Shown: positions 28,557-36,752 of the stretch, in pieces
Position numbering within the stretch: the stretch's first letter is position 1
Layout of the letters: each line of letters opens with the position of its first letter
From: an uncultured bacterium
GTDB lineage: Bacteria > Actinomycetota > Coriobacteriia > Coriobacteriales > Coriobacteriaceae
Length of the DNA: 64,000 nt
Direction: 5' to 3'
NCBI GenBank assembly: GCA_905215525.1
Contig: CAJMQJ010000002.1
Span: forward strand, 1 to 64,000
Notes under the pieces: model-generated
What the model was told of the DNA's origin: nothing
Database searches by the model: none
What the model saw: the letters and a program-made list of their open reading frames with translations, nothing else
Position numbers and translations under genes: made by a program

Positions 28557-29324
28557 ATGACTGAATCTGTTGTTGATTACAGCGAGCAGCCTCTGGCTGT
28601 CGAGGTCGACGACGTCACCATGATCTTTAACATGGCGTCCGAGTCGCTGACCAACCTCAAGGAGTACTTCATCAAGCTTGCCAAGCACGAGCTGTTCTTT
28701 GAGGAGTTTAGGGCGCTCAAGCATATCTCGTTCGATATTCATCGTGGCGAGGTCGTGGGCCTGGTCGGCACCAATGGCTCCGGCAAGTCCACGATGCTCA
28801 AGATTATCGCTGGCGTGCTTGAGCCTAGCGAAGGCAGCGTTAAGGTGCACGGTAACATCGCGCCGCTGATTGAGCTTGGTGCCGGCTTTGACCCCGAGTT
28901 GACCGCCCGCGAGAACATCTATCTGAACGGTGCCCTGCTCGGCTATACCAAGGAGTTCATCGATGCCAACTTTGACGGCATTATTGAGTTCGCTGAGCTT
29001 CAGAACTTTGTCGACATGCCGCTTAAGAATTTCTCCTCGGGCATGGTTGCGCGCATTGCCTTTGCAATCGCAACGATCACTGAGCCTGACATCCTGATCG
29101 TTGACGAGACACTTTCCGTCGGTGATGTGTTCTTCCAGCAGAAGTGCGAGGCCCGTATCCAGCACTTTATCCAGAGCGGCGACGTGACGGTTCTGTTTGT
29201 TTCGCACTCCATGGAGCAGGTTGAGCGCATCTGCCAGCGTGCCGTTTGGATTGAGAAGGGTGACCTTCGCATGGACGGCCCGGTCGATAAGGTCTGCAAG
29301 GCGTACCGTGAGCAGTTCAACTAG
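28557..29324 (+). CDS. wzt: ABC-type polysaccharide export ATPase
   Basis: This 255-residue ATPase has Walker A GTNGSGKST, signature NFSSGM and Walker B ILIVDETLSVGD, with the VVGLVGTNGSGKSTMLK environment of TagH/Wzt proteins. It lacks the C-terminal carbohydrate-binding domain found in some Wzt proteins, so chain-length sensing by that domain is not expected. ATG 28557 (7 nt after TAAGGAG) is preferred over GTG 28554. The gene begins 11 nt after the permease stop. Confidence 0.92.
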   Translation: MTESVVDYSEQPLAVEVDDVTMIFNMASESLTNLKEYFIKLAKHELFFEEFRALKHISFDIHRGEVVGLVGTNGSGKSTMLKIIAGVLEPSEGSVKVHGNIAPLIELGAGFDPELTARENIYLNGALLGYTKEFIDANFDGIIEFAELQNFVDMPLKNFSSGMVARIAFAIATITEPDILIVDETLSVGDVFFQQKCEARIQHFIQSGDVTVLFVSHSMEQVERICQRAVWIEKGDLRMDGPVDKVCKAYREQFN

Positions 29325-29326
29325 GT

Positions 29327-29332
29327 TATAAT
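29327..29332 (+). promoter_or_regulatory. Possible -10 box for tRNA-Arg(TCT)
   Basis: A perfect TATAAT lies 46 nt before the tRNA. No convincing -35 box is present at the right distance. Confidence 0.35.
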
Positions 29333-29378
29333 TACTTGCGCCTGACAGGCTTGCGCTTGCTTGGGCGTGCTGTTATTT

Positions 29379-29455
29379 GCTCCATTAGCTCAGTTGGATA
29401 GAGCAGGGGACTTCTAATCCCAAGGTCGACGGTTCGAATCCGCCATGGAGCACCA
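29379..29455 (+). tRNA. tRNA-Arg (anticodon TCT)
   Basis: All four arms can be drawn. The acceptor GCTCCAT pairs with ATGGAGC, the anticodon loop CTTCTAA places TCT at 29413-29415, the T-arm holds GGTTCGAATCC, and CCA is encoded at 29453-29455. Base 27-43 of the anticodon stem is a G-A mismatch. It reads AGA codons. Confidence 0.95.
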
Positions 29456-29465
29456 TCGTTTATTA

Positions 29466-29497
29466 AGCCCGGGCCGCTTGGTGGTCTGGGCTTTTTT
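29466..29497 (+). terminator. Terminator after tRNA-Arg(TCT)
   Basis: A 10-bp stem with two G-T pairs (29466-29475 with 29483-29492) is followed by TTTTTT. Confidence 0.85.
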
Positions 29498-29547
29498 CAC
29501 ATGCAGGTGTTCTTTATTCTTGCCGGGTATACGTTTAGGCCGAAGCC

Positions 29548-29886
29548 GTGGCGCGAGCTGCTGTTGTGCTGCTGATGTGGATTGGCTATACGGCGCGCCA
29601 AGGGGGGCTCGAGCCGAGCGTGAGCAAGCCCCTGCTGTTTATTGGAGCCGGTGTCACTTGGCTTGTCCTTGCCGCGCTGAGTGGGCTTGAGCTTTCGAGC
29701 CGCCGCGTGGATGGGTTTGTGGTTGCGACAGTTGCCGCTCTTGCCGGCAGCTATTGCGTGTGCTGGGTTTCCATGGCAGTGGGGAGGACCAAGTTGGTCC
29801 TCCCCACTGCCATTATGCCTTCAGACACTCGGGCAAGACGCTCGCAACTGCATCCATCGCCTGCGGCTTTAGGTACTGCTCGTTGA
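29548..29886 (+). CDS. Doubtful small membrane protein or gene remnant
   Basis: This GTG-started frame of 112 residues has three hydrophobic stretches (VLLMWIGYTA, LLFIGAGVTWLVLAALSGLEL, FVVATVAALAGSYCVCWV). Its last third runs through a perfect hairpin and into the opposite-strand ATPase gene, so the end is unlikely to be native. No ribosome binding site is clear. It may be the 3' part of a lost membrane gene next to the tRNA. Confidence 0.25.
   Translation: MARAAVVLLMWIGYTARQGGLEPSVSKPLLFIGAGVTWLVLAALSGLELSSRRVDGFVVATVAALAGSYCVCWVSMAVGRTKLVLPTAIMPSDTRARRSQLHPSPAALGTAR
29773..29813. terminator. 19-bp perfect hairpin next to the copy B ATPase stop
   Basis: 29773-29791 and 29795-29813 are exact reverse complements with a 3-nt loop. 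It touches the minus-strand stop codon (29813-29815). No T-run follows on either strand, so it may be a mobile repeat or an mRNA end structure rather than a classical terminator. Confidence 0.6.
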
Positions 29887-30811
29887 GCCGTGCCTTTCTG
29901 TAGACGTAGCGAGTGTCTGCAGAGTACTTGATCAATACGTCGGTGAAGAACCGCTCCCAGCTCAGGTAGTCGCGGCTTTCGATATAGCTCGAAGGGTCCT
30001 TGAGGATTTTTGGAATGTCGTTGTTGGGGATGAGGCCAGATCGCAAAAGCGTCCACTCAAATGATTCAGGGAGGAACAAGCGAACGTTCTTGTAAACGCG
30101 CTGTCCGAGCACCTTTTCGATGTAGGGACCAAACGCTGCGCCGTCTCCTATGGCAAGGATGTTTTGCTCGGGACATTCGTGAATCGTTCGTTTTAGGTTC
30201 GCTACGCCGGTGGCGGTATAGCAGGGGATTCCCAGTCGGTTGCAAAGGGTGCTATAGAATTGATAGCCAGACTTGCTATCCTCGACAATTACGGCGTCAG
30301 GATTGTCGAACCCTACGTTAAGGTCCTGATACAGCATGCTTGCCGTGTGGTCATATAGCGGTTTAGTCACCGAGTAGAAGCGTCTGTCGCTCTTGCGGCC
30401 ATTAATTGTCTTGCTTGTGGTGTTGACTAGCTTTAGGATCTCGTCGACGCTGTAGGGGAGTTCGTTGGCGTCGCGACGAGATATCAGAACAAAATAGTTG
30501 GACGATCCGTTGATGGCTTTGGCGAAGTCCTTTGAGTAGATAAACTCGTTGCCCTCATCTAGAAAGACGATCGAATCTTCGATGATCGACAGCTCGCGCT
30601 GCCAGCGTCTGCCGGAAAGCGTTTCGCATGGCGCGTCGCAGCAGAGTGTAACGCCGCTTTCCGGTCCTCGGTCGTTGTAGTCGCGAATCATCGAGATGAG
30701 CGTCGTTTTGCCCGTGCCGCTGTTACCGCGAATGAAGGAAATGTTGCGTTTAAAGGTGAGTGTGTATTTGACCTTTGCACGCTCTACGACAACGGTATGC
30801 GTTCCCTTCAT
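29813..30811 (-). CDS. P-loop ATPase with C-terminal TOPRIM-like region, copy B
   Basis: This 332-residue protein has Walker A GNSGTGKTTL (about residues 31-40), Walker B-like DSIVFLDEG, and then SSNYFVLISRRDANELPYSVDEILKLV. The second half has VIVEDSKSGYQFY and ILAIGDGAAFG. These are spaced like the Glu and Asp motifs of TOPRIM domains, but the second motif lacks a full DxD. The ATG overlaps the DUF4869 stop (TAATG), so translation is coupled. The function is unknown; a nuclease-like or regulatory role is only a hypothesis. Confidence 0.7.
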   Translation of the reverse strand: MKGTHTVVVERAKVKYTLTFKRNISFIRGNSGTGKTTLISMIRDYNDRGPESGVTLCCDAPCETLSGRRWQRELSIIEDSIVFLDEGNEFIYSKDFAKAINGSSNYFVLISRRDANELPYSVDEILKLVNTTSKTINGRKSDRRFYSVTKPLYDHTASMLYQDLNVGFDNPDAVIVEDSKSGYQFYSTLCNRLGIPCYTATGVANLKRTIHECPEQNILAIGDGAAFGPYIEKVLGQRVYKNVRLFLPESFEWTLLRSGLIPNNDIPKILKDPSSYIESRDYLSWERFFTDVLIKYSADTRYVYRKARLNEQYLKPQAMDAVASVLPECLKA

Positions 30812-31260
30812 TACTCATCAACATCCAAAAAGTCATTCGTGGCGCCGACAAACTCCTGCATGTTTCTGACGATGCGGTCATCGTTTTCAATGCGGATTTC
30901 AAAGTTCTTCCAGGGGAACTTCATGATGTGGTAAAGGGTCACCAGCACATCCTGCTCTTTGCCGATTTTGAGTAGCCAGCGGGCACAGTTGTCTCCGCAG
31001 GTAGATGCGTTGAACACCATATTTGGGAGATTGCGTACTAACAGCAGCGTCTTGACGCCGCCGGACAGTTCGAGTGGAGTGATTGAGCCTAGTTGTTTGC
31101 TTACGATGTTGTGGGGACCGATGAGCTCTGATCCGTCCACGCTTTTAATGATTTGTGCGGCCATAGGGTCTTCGAACCATGAGTCCAAGTATGAGTTCCT
31201 AAAATAGGTTTCGGTATCGTAGATGGAACCGGGATAATCTCCCAGATGGATGCTTAACAT
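30811..31260 (-). CDS. DUF4869 family protein, copy B
   Basis: This 149-residue soluble protein is paralogous to the 19444 gene: the same N-terminus, LGSITPLELSGGVKTLLL, FNASTCGDNCARWLL and a TLYHIMKF strand. GGAGA precedes ATG 31260. It is the first gene of a two-gene unit with the copy B ATPase. The Cys pair in ASTCGDNCA is conserved in both copies and may be functional. No characterised homologue is known to me. Confidence 0.75.
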   Translation of the reverse strand: MLSIHLGDYPGSIYDTETYFRNSYLDSWFEDPMAAQIIKSVDGSELIGPHNIVSKQLGSITPLELSGGVKTLLLVRNLPNMVFNASTCGDNCARWLLKIGKEQDVLVTLYHIMKFPWKNFEIRIENDDRIVRNMQEFVGATNDFLDVDE

Positions 31261-31312
31261 GCGCGTCTCCAGACGTTGTGTGACTGCAACGATTATATGC
31301 CAGTAATAAAAT

Positions 31313-31342
31313 GCCGGCAGCAGCGAGGTCGCTGCTGCCGGC
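31313..31342. terminator. Terminator of the aromatic amino acid operon
   Basis: A 14-bp perfect GC-rich stem with a 2-nt centre is followed on the minus strand by ATTTTATT. It ends the operon after aroQ. A T-run also follows on plus after a short spacer. Confidence 0.85.
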
Positions 31343-31391
31343 GCCGGAGTTTTGTTCGTGTGAATCGGTGTTAATGAATTGATCCGCGAGG

Positions 31392-31829
31392 CTACTTTTC
31401 GAGATACTCCCTCAGCAGCTCCAGAGCGTGCGCATACCCCTGGAGGCCCTCACCGGTGATGGTGGCGAAGCATGCTAGGCGGGCGTAGCTTACCTGGCGG
31501 AAGTCCTCGCGCGTCTCTACGGCGCTGATGTGTACCTCCACGGCGGGAATGGCGACGGCCTTGAGAGCGTCCAGGATGGCCACGCTCGTGTGCGTGTAGG
31601 CGGCGGGGTTGATGACGATGCCGTCGACTTTGCCGTAGGCCTCCTGGATCTTGTCGACGATGCTGCCCTCGTGGTTGGACTGGAAAACCTCGACCTCGTC
31701 GAAGCCCTGTGCGGCGCCAGCTTCCTGGCAGATCTGCACTAAGCGGTCGTAGTTGTCGTTGCCATAGATGCCCGGCTCGCGAATGCCGAGCATGTTGAGG
31801 TTGGGGCCGTTGATGACGAGTGCTTTCAT
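31392..31829 (-). CDS. aroQ: Type II 3-dehydroquinate dehydratase
   Basis: This 145-residue enzyme converts 3-dehydroquinate to 3-dehydroshikimate. NGPNLNMLGIREPGIYG holds the Arg and Tyr of the active-site lid; FQSNHEGSIVDKI, INPAAYTHTS and VEVHISAVETRE are the other conserved blocks. ATG 31829 with AAAGGAAG upstream gives the standard type II N-terminus. It is the last gene of the operon. A terminator-like hairpin separates it from aroE-aroK and may lower its expression. Confidence 0.96.
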   Translation of the reverse strand: MKALVINGPNLNMLGIREPGIYGNDNYDRLVQICQEAGAAQGFDEVEVFQSNHEGSIVDKIQEAYGKVDGIVINPAAYTHTSVAILDALKAVAIPAVEVHISAVETREDFRQVSYARLACFATITGEGLQGYAHALELLREYLEK

Positions 31830-31850
31830 GGCTGCTTCCTTTGCGGTTGG

Positions 31851-31891
31851 AAAACCACCACAAAGGTGCCTGTCCCCTTTGTGGTGGTTTT
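31851..31891 (-). terminator. Hairpin between aroE-aroK and aroQ
   Basis: A 16-bp perfect stem (31851-31866 with 31876-31891) has T4 at its minus-strand 3' side, formed by A4 at 31851-31854. It is an intrinsic-terminator-like structure inside the operon. Confidence 0.7.
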
Positions 31892-31893
31892 GA

Positions 31894-33144
31894 TTAGAGA
31901 GCGGGTGGGAGGGTGTTGAGGAGGGCATGGGCGGTGTTGGCAGCGCAGTCACGTGAGTCGATGATGTGGTCGGCCCAAGCGCGATAGCGCGGCATGCGTT
32001 GTTCAGCCAGCTTATCGATTCCGTCGCGGGCGGTGATGGGGCGGCCCTTGTGGGCGAGCTCCTCGAGCTTGCGGTTGAGCATCACGATCTGGCTGTTCTG
32101 GTGCAGCAGCGGATAGTTTTCGTCGCGCGTGACCACGCCGCCGCCCGTGGAAAGCACCAGGCCACTACGCTTGGAGATGTCGGCCAGCGCCGCCGTCTCC
32201 TGCTCGCGGAAGGCCTCCTCGCCGCGCTCGACGATATAGTCGGCACAGGGCATGCCCAGACGCTTCTCAAGCGCGGCGTCTAAGTCGATGTGCTCGCGGC
32301 CGGTGAGCAGGGCGATCTGCTCACCCACGCGGGTTTTGCCCGAGCCCGGCATGCCGATCAGGGCGATGTTCTGTTCGCGGCGTGACAAGCGTTCTGTCAC
32401 GTCCAGGATGCGCTCACGCGGGGTGACCTGGCCGGTATAGCGCTCGACGGCTTGCGCCGCCTGGGCCACGAGCATGAGCAGACCGCCGATGTAGGGGATG
32501 CCGCGGCGCTCGGCCTCGAGCATGAGTCCCGTGCGAGCGGGGTTGTAGACAATGTCGATGACGCCCTCGAGCGCATCGAGCCCCTCGAGCGTACAAGGCG
32601 CGTCGGGGCAATGGGGGAACATGCCGGCGGGCGTGCAGTTGACGAGCAGGGCGGCATCGGACTGCTGCGCGATGTTGTCGTAGTTGACTTCGCTCGTACG
32701 GCCGACCGGCACGACGATGGCGCCCAGGTCGCCGAGCACCATGCTGGCAGTGGTGCCGGCGCCACCGGTGGCACCGAGCACGAGGGCCTTCTTGCCGGCA
32801 ACCTGGGCGCCCAGCTCTTCAACCAAGCACTGGAAACCGAAGTAGTCGGTGTTGTCGCCGCGCAGGCGGCCGTCGGGCAGGCGCGTGATGGTGTTGACGT
32901 TTCCCATGCGCTCGGCGAGTGGGCTCAGCTCGTCCAGGTAGTCCATGACGGCGCGCTTGTAGGGGATGGTCACGTTGGTGCCCTCCCATTCGTCGCCTGT
33001 CATAAAGGCCTCAAGATCCTCGGGCTCGCGCTCAAATCGTACGTACTCGAGCCCCGCGAGCTCCTTGTAGATGGTCGGGGTGTAGCTGTGGCCCAGCACG
33101 CGGCCCAGCACGCCGTAGGGGCGGGTTGCGGCGGTATCGGTCAT
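31894..33144 (-). CDS. aroEK: Fused shikimate dehydrogenase-shikimate kinase (AroE-AroK)
   Basis: Residues 1 to about 255 are AroE: GRVLGHSYTP, TNVTIPYK with the catalytic Lys, DNTDY, and the NADP-binding LGATGGAGT. Residues about 260-416 are AroK: GMPGSGKTRVGE as Walker A, DLDAALE, and STGGGVVTR. It reduces 3-dehydroshikimate and then phosphorylates shikimate. The two domains are joined without a break. The ATG directly abuts the pheA stop, and its ribosome site GGAGG lies within pheA. Confidence 0.95.
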   Translation of the reverse strand: MTDTAATRPYGVLGRVLGHSYTPTIYKELAGLEYVRFEREPEDLEAFMTGDEWEGTNVTIPYKRAVMDYLDELSPLAERMGNVNTITRLPDGRLRGDNTDYFGFQCLVEELGAQVAGKKALVLGATGGAGTTASMVLGDLGAIVVPVGRTSEVNYDNIAQQSDAALLVNCTPAGMFPHCPDAPCTLEGLDALEGVIDIVYNPARTGLMLEAERRGIPYIGGLLMLVAQAAQAVERYTGQVTPRERILDVTERLSRREQNIALIGMPGSGKTRVGEQIALLTGREHIDLDAALEKRLGMPCADYIVERGEEAFREQETAALADISKRSGLVLSTGGGVVTRDENYPLLHQNSQIVMLNRKLEELAHKGRPITARDGIDKLAEQRMPRYRAWADHIIDSRDCAANTAHALLNTLPPAL

Positions 33145-34290
33145 CTAGAGCACCTCCGTGTAGCTGCCAAAGTAGGTGAAGCTCTCGCACACGTCATCGA
33201 TGGAGTCGAGCAAGTCGTCGAGGGCCTTGCTACCAAAGGGGCAGTCCAGGTCAAAGTAGAACATAAACTCAAAGTCATGCCCGGGGATGGGACGGCTCTC
33301 GAGCTTGATGAGGTTGATATTGAGCGCGTAGAAGCGCTCGAGTACGCGATAGAGCGCGCCCGGCTCGTTGGCTGTGGTGATCATGAGCGAGGTGCGGTTG
33401 GCGCCGGGGTAGACGCGCGGCTCGCGGCTGATGACGACAAAGCGCGTGTAGTTGTTGTCCGAGTCCTGGATGTTGGGCTCCAGCACCTCCAGACCGTAGA
33501 GTGCGGCGCAGCTGCGCGATGCGATGGCGGCAACATCGGTGCGCTCGGAGCTGGCGACCATCTCGGCCGACATGGCGGTGTTGGGGTACTTGGTGGCGTG
33601 CAGGCCGTGCGCCTCGATAAAGCTAGCGCACTGCGCGATGGCCTGACCGTGGCTGTAGACCTCGCGTATGCCCGCGAGCTTGGTGCCGGGCTTGACGAGC
33701 AAGTTGTGGTCGATCTTGAGGCGCAGCGAGCGCACGATGTGGAAGTCGAACTGGGCGAGCAGGTCGTAGACGGCGTTGACTGAGCCGGCGGTGGAGTTCT
33801 CGATGGGCAGCACGCCAAACTCGCAGAAGCCGTCGCGCACGGCGCGCATAACGCCCTCGAAGGTCTCGAAGAACGCAATGTCGGGCACGTCGAAGAGCCT
33901 GCACGCGGCAATTTGGCTATAGGCGCCCTCGACGCCCTGGCAGGCGACGCTAGCCGTCTGGGGGAAAGGCGTGTCAAAGGCTGCAGCCGTGGCGTGGGCC
34001 TTTTGTGAGACGGTGATGCCCTTGAGCTCGTTGATGTAGCGCTGTTGCTCGGCCTTGCTCATGCTCATGAGGAGGCGGAACAGGGTGATGGCTTGGGCCT
34101 CGTAGCGCTCGGGCACGCGGCTGGCGAGATTGTTGAGCTTGGAGCGCTCACGGGCGGGGTCGAAGACGGCCTTGCCCATCTCGATTTTAGACTTGGCGAC
34201 CTCGGTGGCAATGTCCATGCGCTCGACAAAACTGTTGAGGAGCGTGGTGTCGATGCCATCGATGGCCTGGCGGATGTCAGCAAGGTCCAT
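33145..34290 (-). CDS. pheA: Bifunctional chorismate mutase/prephenate dehydratase
   Basis: This 381-residue P-protein has a chorismate mutase helix bundle (IRQAIDGIDTTLLNSFVERM...), a prephenate dehydratase domain from about residue 115 (VACQGVEGAYSQIAA, PIENSTAGSV, and the catalytic NNYTRF), and a C-terminal ACT domain (EPGALYRVL and LESRP) that binds phenylalanine for feedback inhibition. ATG 34290 has AAAGGGG at good spacing. It leads chorismate to phenylpyruvate. Confidence 0.96.
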   Translation of the reverse strand: MDLADIRQAIDGIDTTLLNSFVERMDIATEVAKSKIEMGKAVFDPARERSKLNNLASRVPERYEAQAITLFRLLMSMSKAEQQRYINELKGITVSQKAHATAAAFDTPFPQTASVACQGVEGAYSQIAACRLFDVPDIAFFETFEGVMRAVRDGFCEFGVLPIENSTAGSVNAVYDLLAQFDFHIVRSLRLKIDHNLLVKPGTKLAGIREVYSHGQAIAQCASFIEAHGLHATKYPNTAMSAEMVASSERTDVAAIASRSCAALYGLEVLEPNIQDSDNNYTRFVVISREPRVYPGANRTSLMITTANEPGALYRVLERFYALNINLIKLESRPIPGHDFEFMFYFDLDCPFGSKALDDLLDSIDDVCESFTYFGSYTEVL

Positions 34291-34333
34291 GGAGACCCCT
34301 TTCACGTGTCGGGGGATGTTGAGGGGTGGGTAG

Positions 34334-35431
34334 TTAGCGCTGGGCGGCGTCTTCGAGGAGGGCGTCCCAGATGGCAAGGGCGGCGGCTGCCTCGGCTACG
34401 GGGACGGCTCGGGGGACGATGCAGGGATCGTGGCGGCCGTGGACCGAGAGCTCGGCATTTTCCATAGCGTCCATGTCCACCGTCTGCTGCTCGCGGCCAA
34501 TTGAGGGCGTCGGCTTTACGGCCATACGCCACATGACGGGCGCGCCGGTCGAAATACCGCCCAGGATGCCGCCGGCGTTGTTGGACTCGACCTCGATCTC
34601 GCCGGTCTCGGCATCGATGCGATACGGATCGTTGTTCTCGCTGCCACGCATGGCGGCCACGGCAAAGCCCATGCCAAACTCCACGCCCTTTACGGCGGGA
34701 ATGCCAAACGCGATTTGCGCGATGCGGTTCTCGATGCCATCGAACATGGGGTCGCCGATGCCCGCAGGAAGCCCGTAAATGCCGCACTCCACGATGCCGC
34801 CGATGCTGTCGAGTTCGTCGCGCGCGGCTAGGATTTCCTCGTGCATGCGGCCGGCGGCGGCGGCGTCAATGCACGGCAGATCGTTCGTAAGGATCGCCTT
34901 GCGGTCGGCCTCGCGATAGACCATGTCGTCCATCGGCAGGTCGGAGATGCCGCCGATCTGCGCTACATGCGCCATCACTTTAATGCCGCGGGCCTCGAGT
35001 GCCTGCAGCGCAATGCCGCCGGCGATGCACAGGGGTGCCGTTAGGCGGCCGGAGAAGTGTCCGCCGCCGGCGACATCGTGCATGTTGTGATACTTCACGC
35101 GCGCAGGGAAGTCCGCATGTCCGGGGCGGGGCTTGCGGCGCAGTTCGGAGTAATCCTTGGAGCGCGTGTTGGTGTTCTCGATAATCGCGGCGATGGGCGC
35201 GCCGGTGGTATGTCCATCGACCACACCGGCGATGATGTGGGCGGCGTCGGCCTCGCGGCGTTTGGTCGCGGTCTCGTCGCGACCGGGGGCACGACGGTCA
35301 AGGAAGGCCTGCAGCTGCTCCTGGTCAACAGCGATGCCCGCCGGAATGCCATCGAGGGAGCAGCCGATGGCGGGGGAGTGCGACTGGCCGAAGATGCTTA
35401 CGTGCAAGACGTTGCCAAAGGTCGAGGACAT
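34334..35431 (-). CDS. aroC: Chorismate synthase
   Basis: This 365-residue FMN-dependent enzyme removes phosphate from EPSP to give chorismate. It shows the family N-terminus FGQSHSPAIGCSLDGIPAG, RRKPRPGHADF, GGHFSGRLTA and the late GRHDPC. One base separates its ATG from the aroA stop. The length is normal. Confidence 0.97.
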   Translation of the reverse strand: MSSTFGNVLHVSIFGQSHSPAIGCSLDGIPAGIAVDQEQLQAFLDRRAPGRDETATKRREADAAHIIAGVVDGHTTGAPIAAIIENTNTRSKDYSELRRKPRPGHADFPARVKYHNMHDVAGGGHFSGRLTAPLCIAGGIALQALEARGIKVMAHVAQIGGISDLPMDDMVYREADRKAILTNDLPCIDAAAAGRMHEEILAARDELDSIGGIVECGIYGLPAGIGDPMFDGIENRIAQIAFGIPAVKGVEFGMGFAVAAMRGSENNDPYRIDAETGEIEVESNNAGGILGGISTGAPVMWRMAVKPTPSIGREQQTVDMDAMENAELSVHGRHDPCIVPRAVPVAEAAAALAIWDALLEDAAQR

Positions 35432-35432
35432 G

Positions 35433-36752
35433 CTATTCCTCCTCGAGTGTGACCTTGCCGCCCAGCAGGCGGTAGTGGTCGAAGAAATCGGGATAGGACT
35501 TGTTGACGGCCTCGGCGCCGTGGATCACGACCTCGCCGGTGGCGCGGCTCGCGGCGATAGCGGCCATCATGGCGATGCGATGGTCGTTGTGCGAATCGAC
35601 CTCGCCGCCGGTGAAGGCATCGACACCCTTGATGATGAGGTCATCGCCGGCAATGCGCACCTGCGCGCCCAGCGCGGTGAGCTCGCGGGTGGTGGTGACC
35701 AGACGGTCGGATTCCTTGATGCGCAGACGGGCGCAATCGCGAATAAAGGTGCGGCCCTGTGCCAACGAGGCCACGGCCGAGATGACGGGCACCAGGTCCG
35801 GAATGTCGTGGGCACTCATCTCAAAGCCGGCGAGCTTGTCGGACTGCACGGTGGCGGCGTTGGTGGAGCGCACGATGCGGGCGCCAAAGCGCGAAAGCGC
35901 GGCAAGCACGTTACGGTCGCCCTGTGCGGAGCTTAGCGACACGCCCTCGACGGTGATGGGGTCGGTGCCGATGGCACCGGCGCACAGCCAAAAGGCGGCG
36001 TTGGACCAGTCGCCCTCGACGGCTACGCTGCCGGGCGTGCGGTACGAGCCACTGCTCACGCGGAAGTTCGTGACCTCGAGCTGGCCGTCCGTGGCCGGAA
36101 TGCGCTCGACGTTGACCTCGACGCCAAAGGCCTTCATGGCCTGGATCGTCAGGTTGATGTAGGGGCGGCTTTCGATAAGGCCGCATACCTGCACGCAGGA
36201 GGGCTGGGCCAGCAGCGGGGCTGCCAGCAGCAGGCCGGAGATATACTGCGAGCTCACGTTGCCCGGAAGCACAAAAGTGCCCGGGCGCATGCGTCCGCTC
36301 GTCTTGAGCGGAAAACCGCCCAGACCCTGCAGGTCGCAGCCGGCGGCGATGATCTCGTCCGAGAGCGGGGAGAGTGGGCGGGCGCCCAAGCGTCCCTGAC
36401 CCACAAAAGTTGCTTCTGCGCCCAGCGCGCAGGCGACGGGCAACATAAAGCGGAGCGTGGAGCCGCTTTCACCGCAGTCAAGCGTGCCGCCGGCAAGGGC
36501 CTTGAGCAGGCCAAACTCAACACTCTTCATGGTGGGGTGGACCTGGAAGCCGTCCTCGACGGTCTCGATGCGAGCACCCAGTGCCGTAAGGCAGCGCACC
36601 GTGGCCTCGATGTCGGCGCAGGTGGTGTTGCAGGTGACGTGCGTCTCGCCGTTGGCAAGCGCAGCGCAGATGATCAGGCGATGCGCCATCGACTTGGACG
36701 CGATGGCGGGAACGGTGCCCTTGAGCGGGGACGGGGTGATGCGGGCTAGCAT
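35433..36752 (-). CDS. aroA: 3-phosphoshikimate 1-carboxyvinyltransferase (EPSP synthase)
   Basis: This 439-residue enzyme joins phosphoenolpyruvate to shikimate-3-phosphate. ASKSMAHRLIICAAL carries the substrate Lys, Ser and Arg. DCGESGSTLRFMLPVA stands where many enzymes have GNAGT, so it is not of the usual class I sequence. KESDRL is the catalytic region. It overlaps aroB by 7 nt. Confidence 0.95.
   Translation of the reverse strand: MLARITPSPLKGTVPAIASKSMAHRLIICAALANGETHVTCNTTCADIEATVRCLTALGARIETVEDGFQVHPTMKSVEFGLLKALAGGTLDCGESGSTLRFMLPVACALGAEATFVGQGRLGARPLSPLSDEIIAAGCDLQGLGGFPLKTSGRMRPGTFVLPGNVSSQYISGLLLAAPLLAQPSCVQVCGLIESRPYINLTIQAMKAFGVEVNVERIPATDGQLEVTNFRVSSGSYRTPGSVAVEGDWSNAAFWLCAGAIGTDPITVEGVSLSSAQGDRNVLAALSRFGARIVRSTNAATVQSDKLAGFEMSAHDIPDLVPVISAVASLAQGRTFIRDCARLRIKESDRLVTTTRELTALGAQVRIAGDDLIIKGVDAFTGGEVDSHNDHRIAMMAAIAASRATGEVVIHGAEAVNKSYPDFFDHYRLLGGKVTLEEE

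Noticed and set aside
29379..29455. Integration site (attL/attR) at tRNA-Arg(TCT)
   Set aside because: No second copy of the tRNA 3' end and no integrase were seen within the window.
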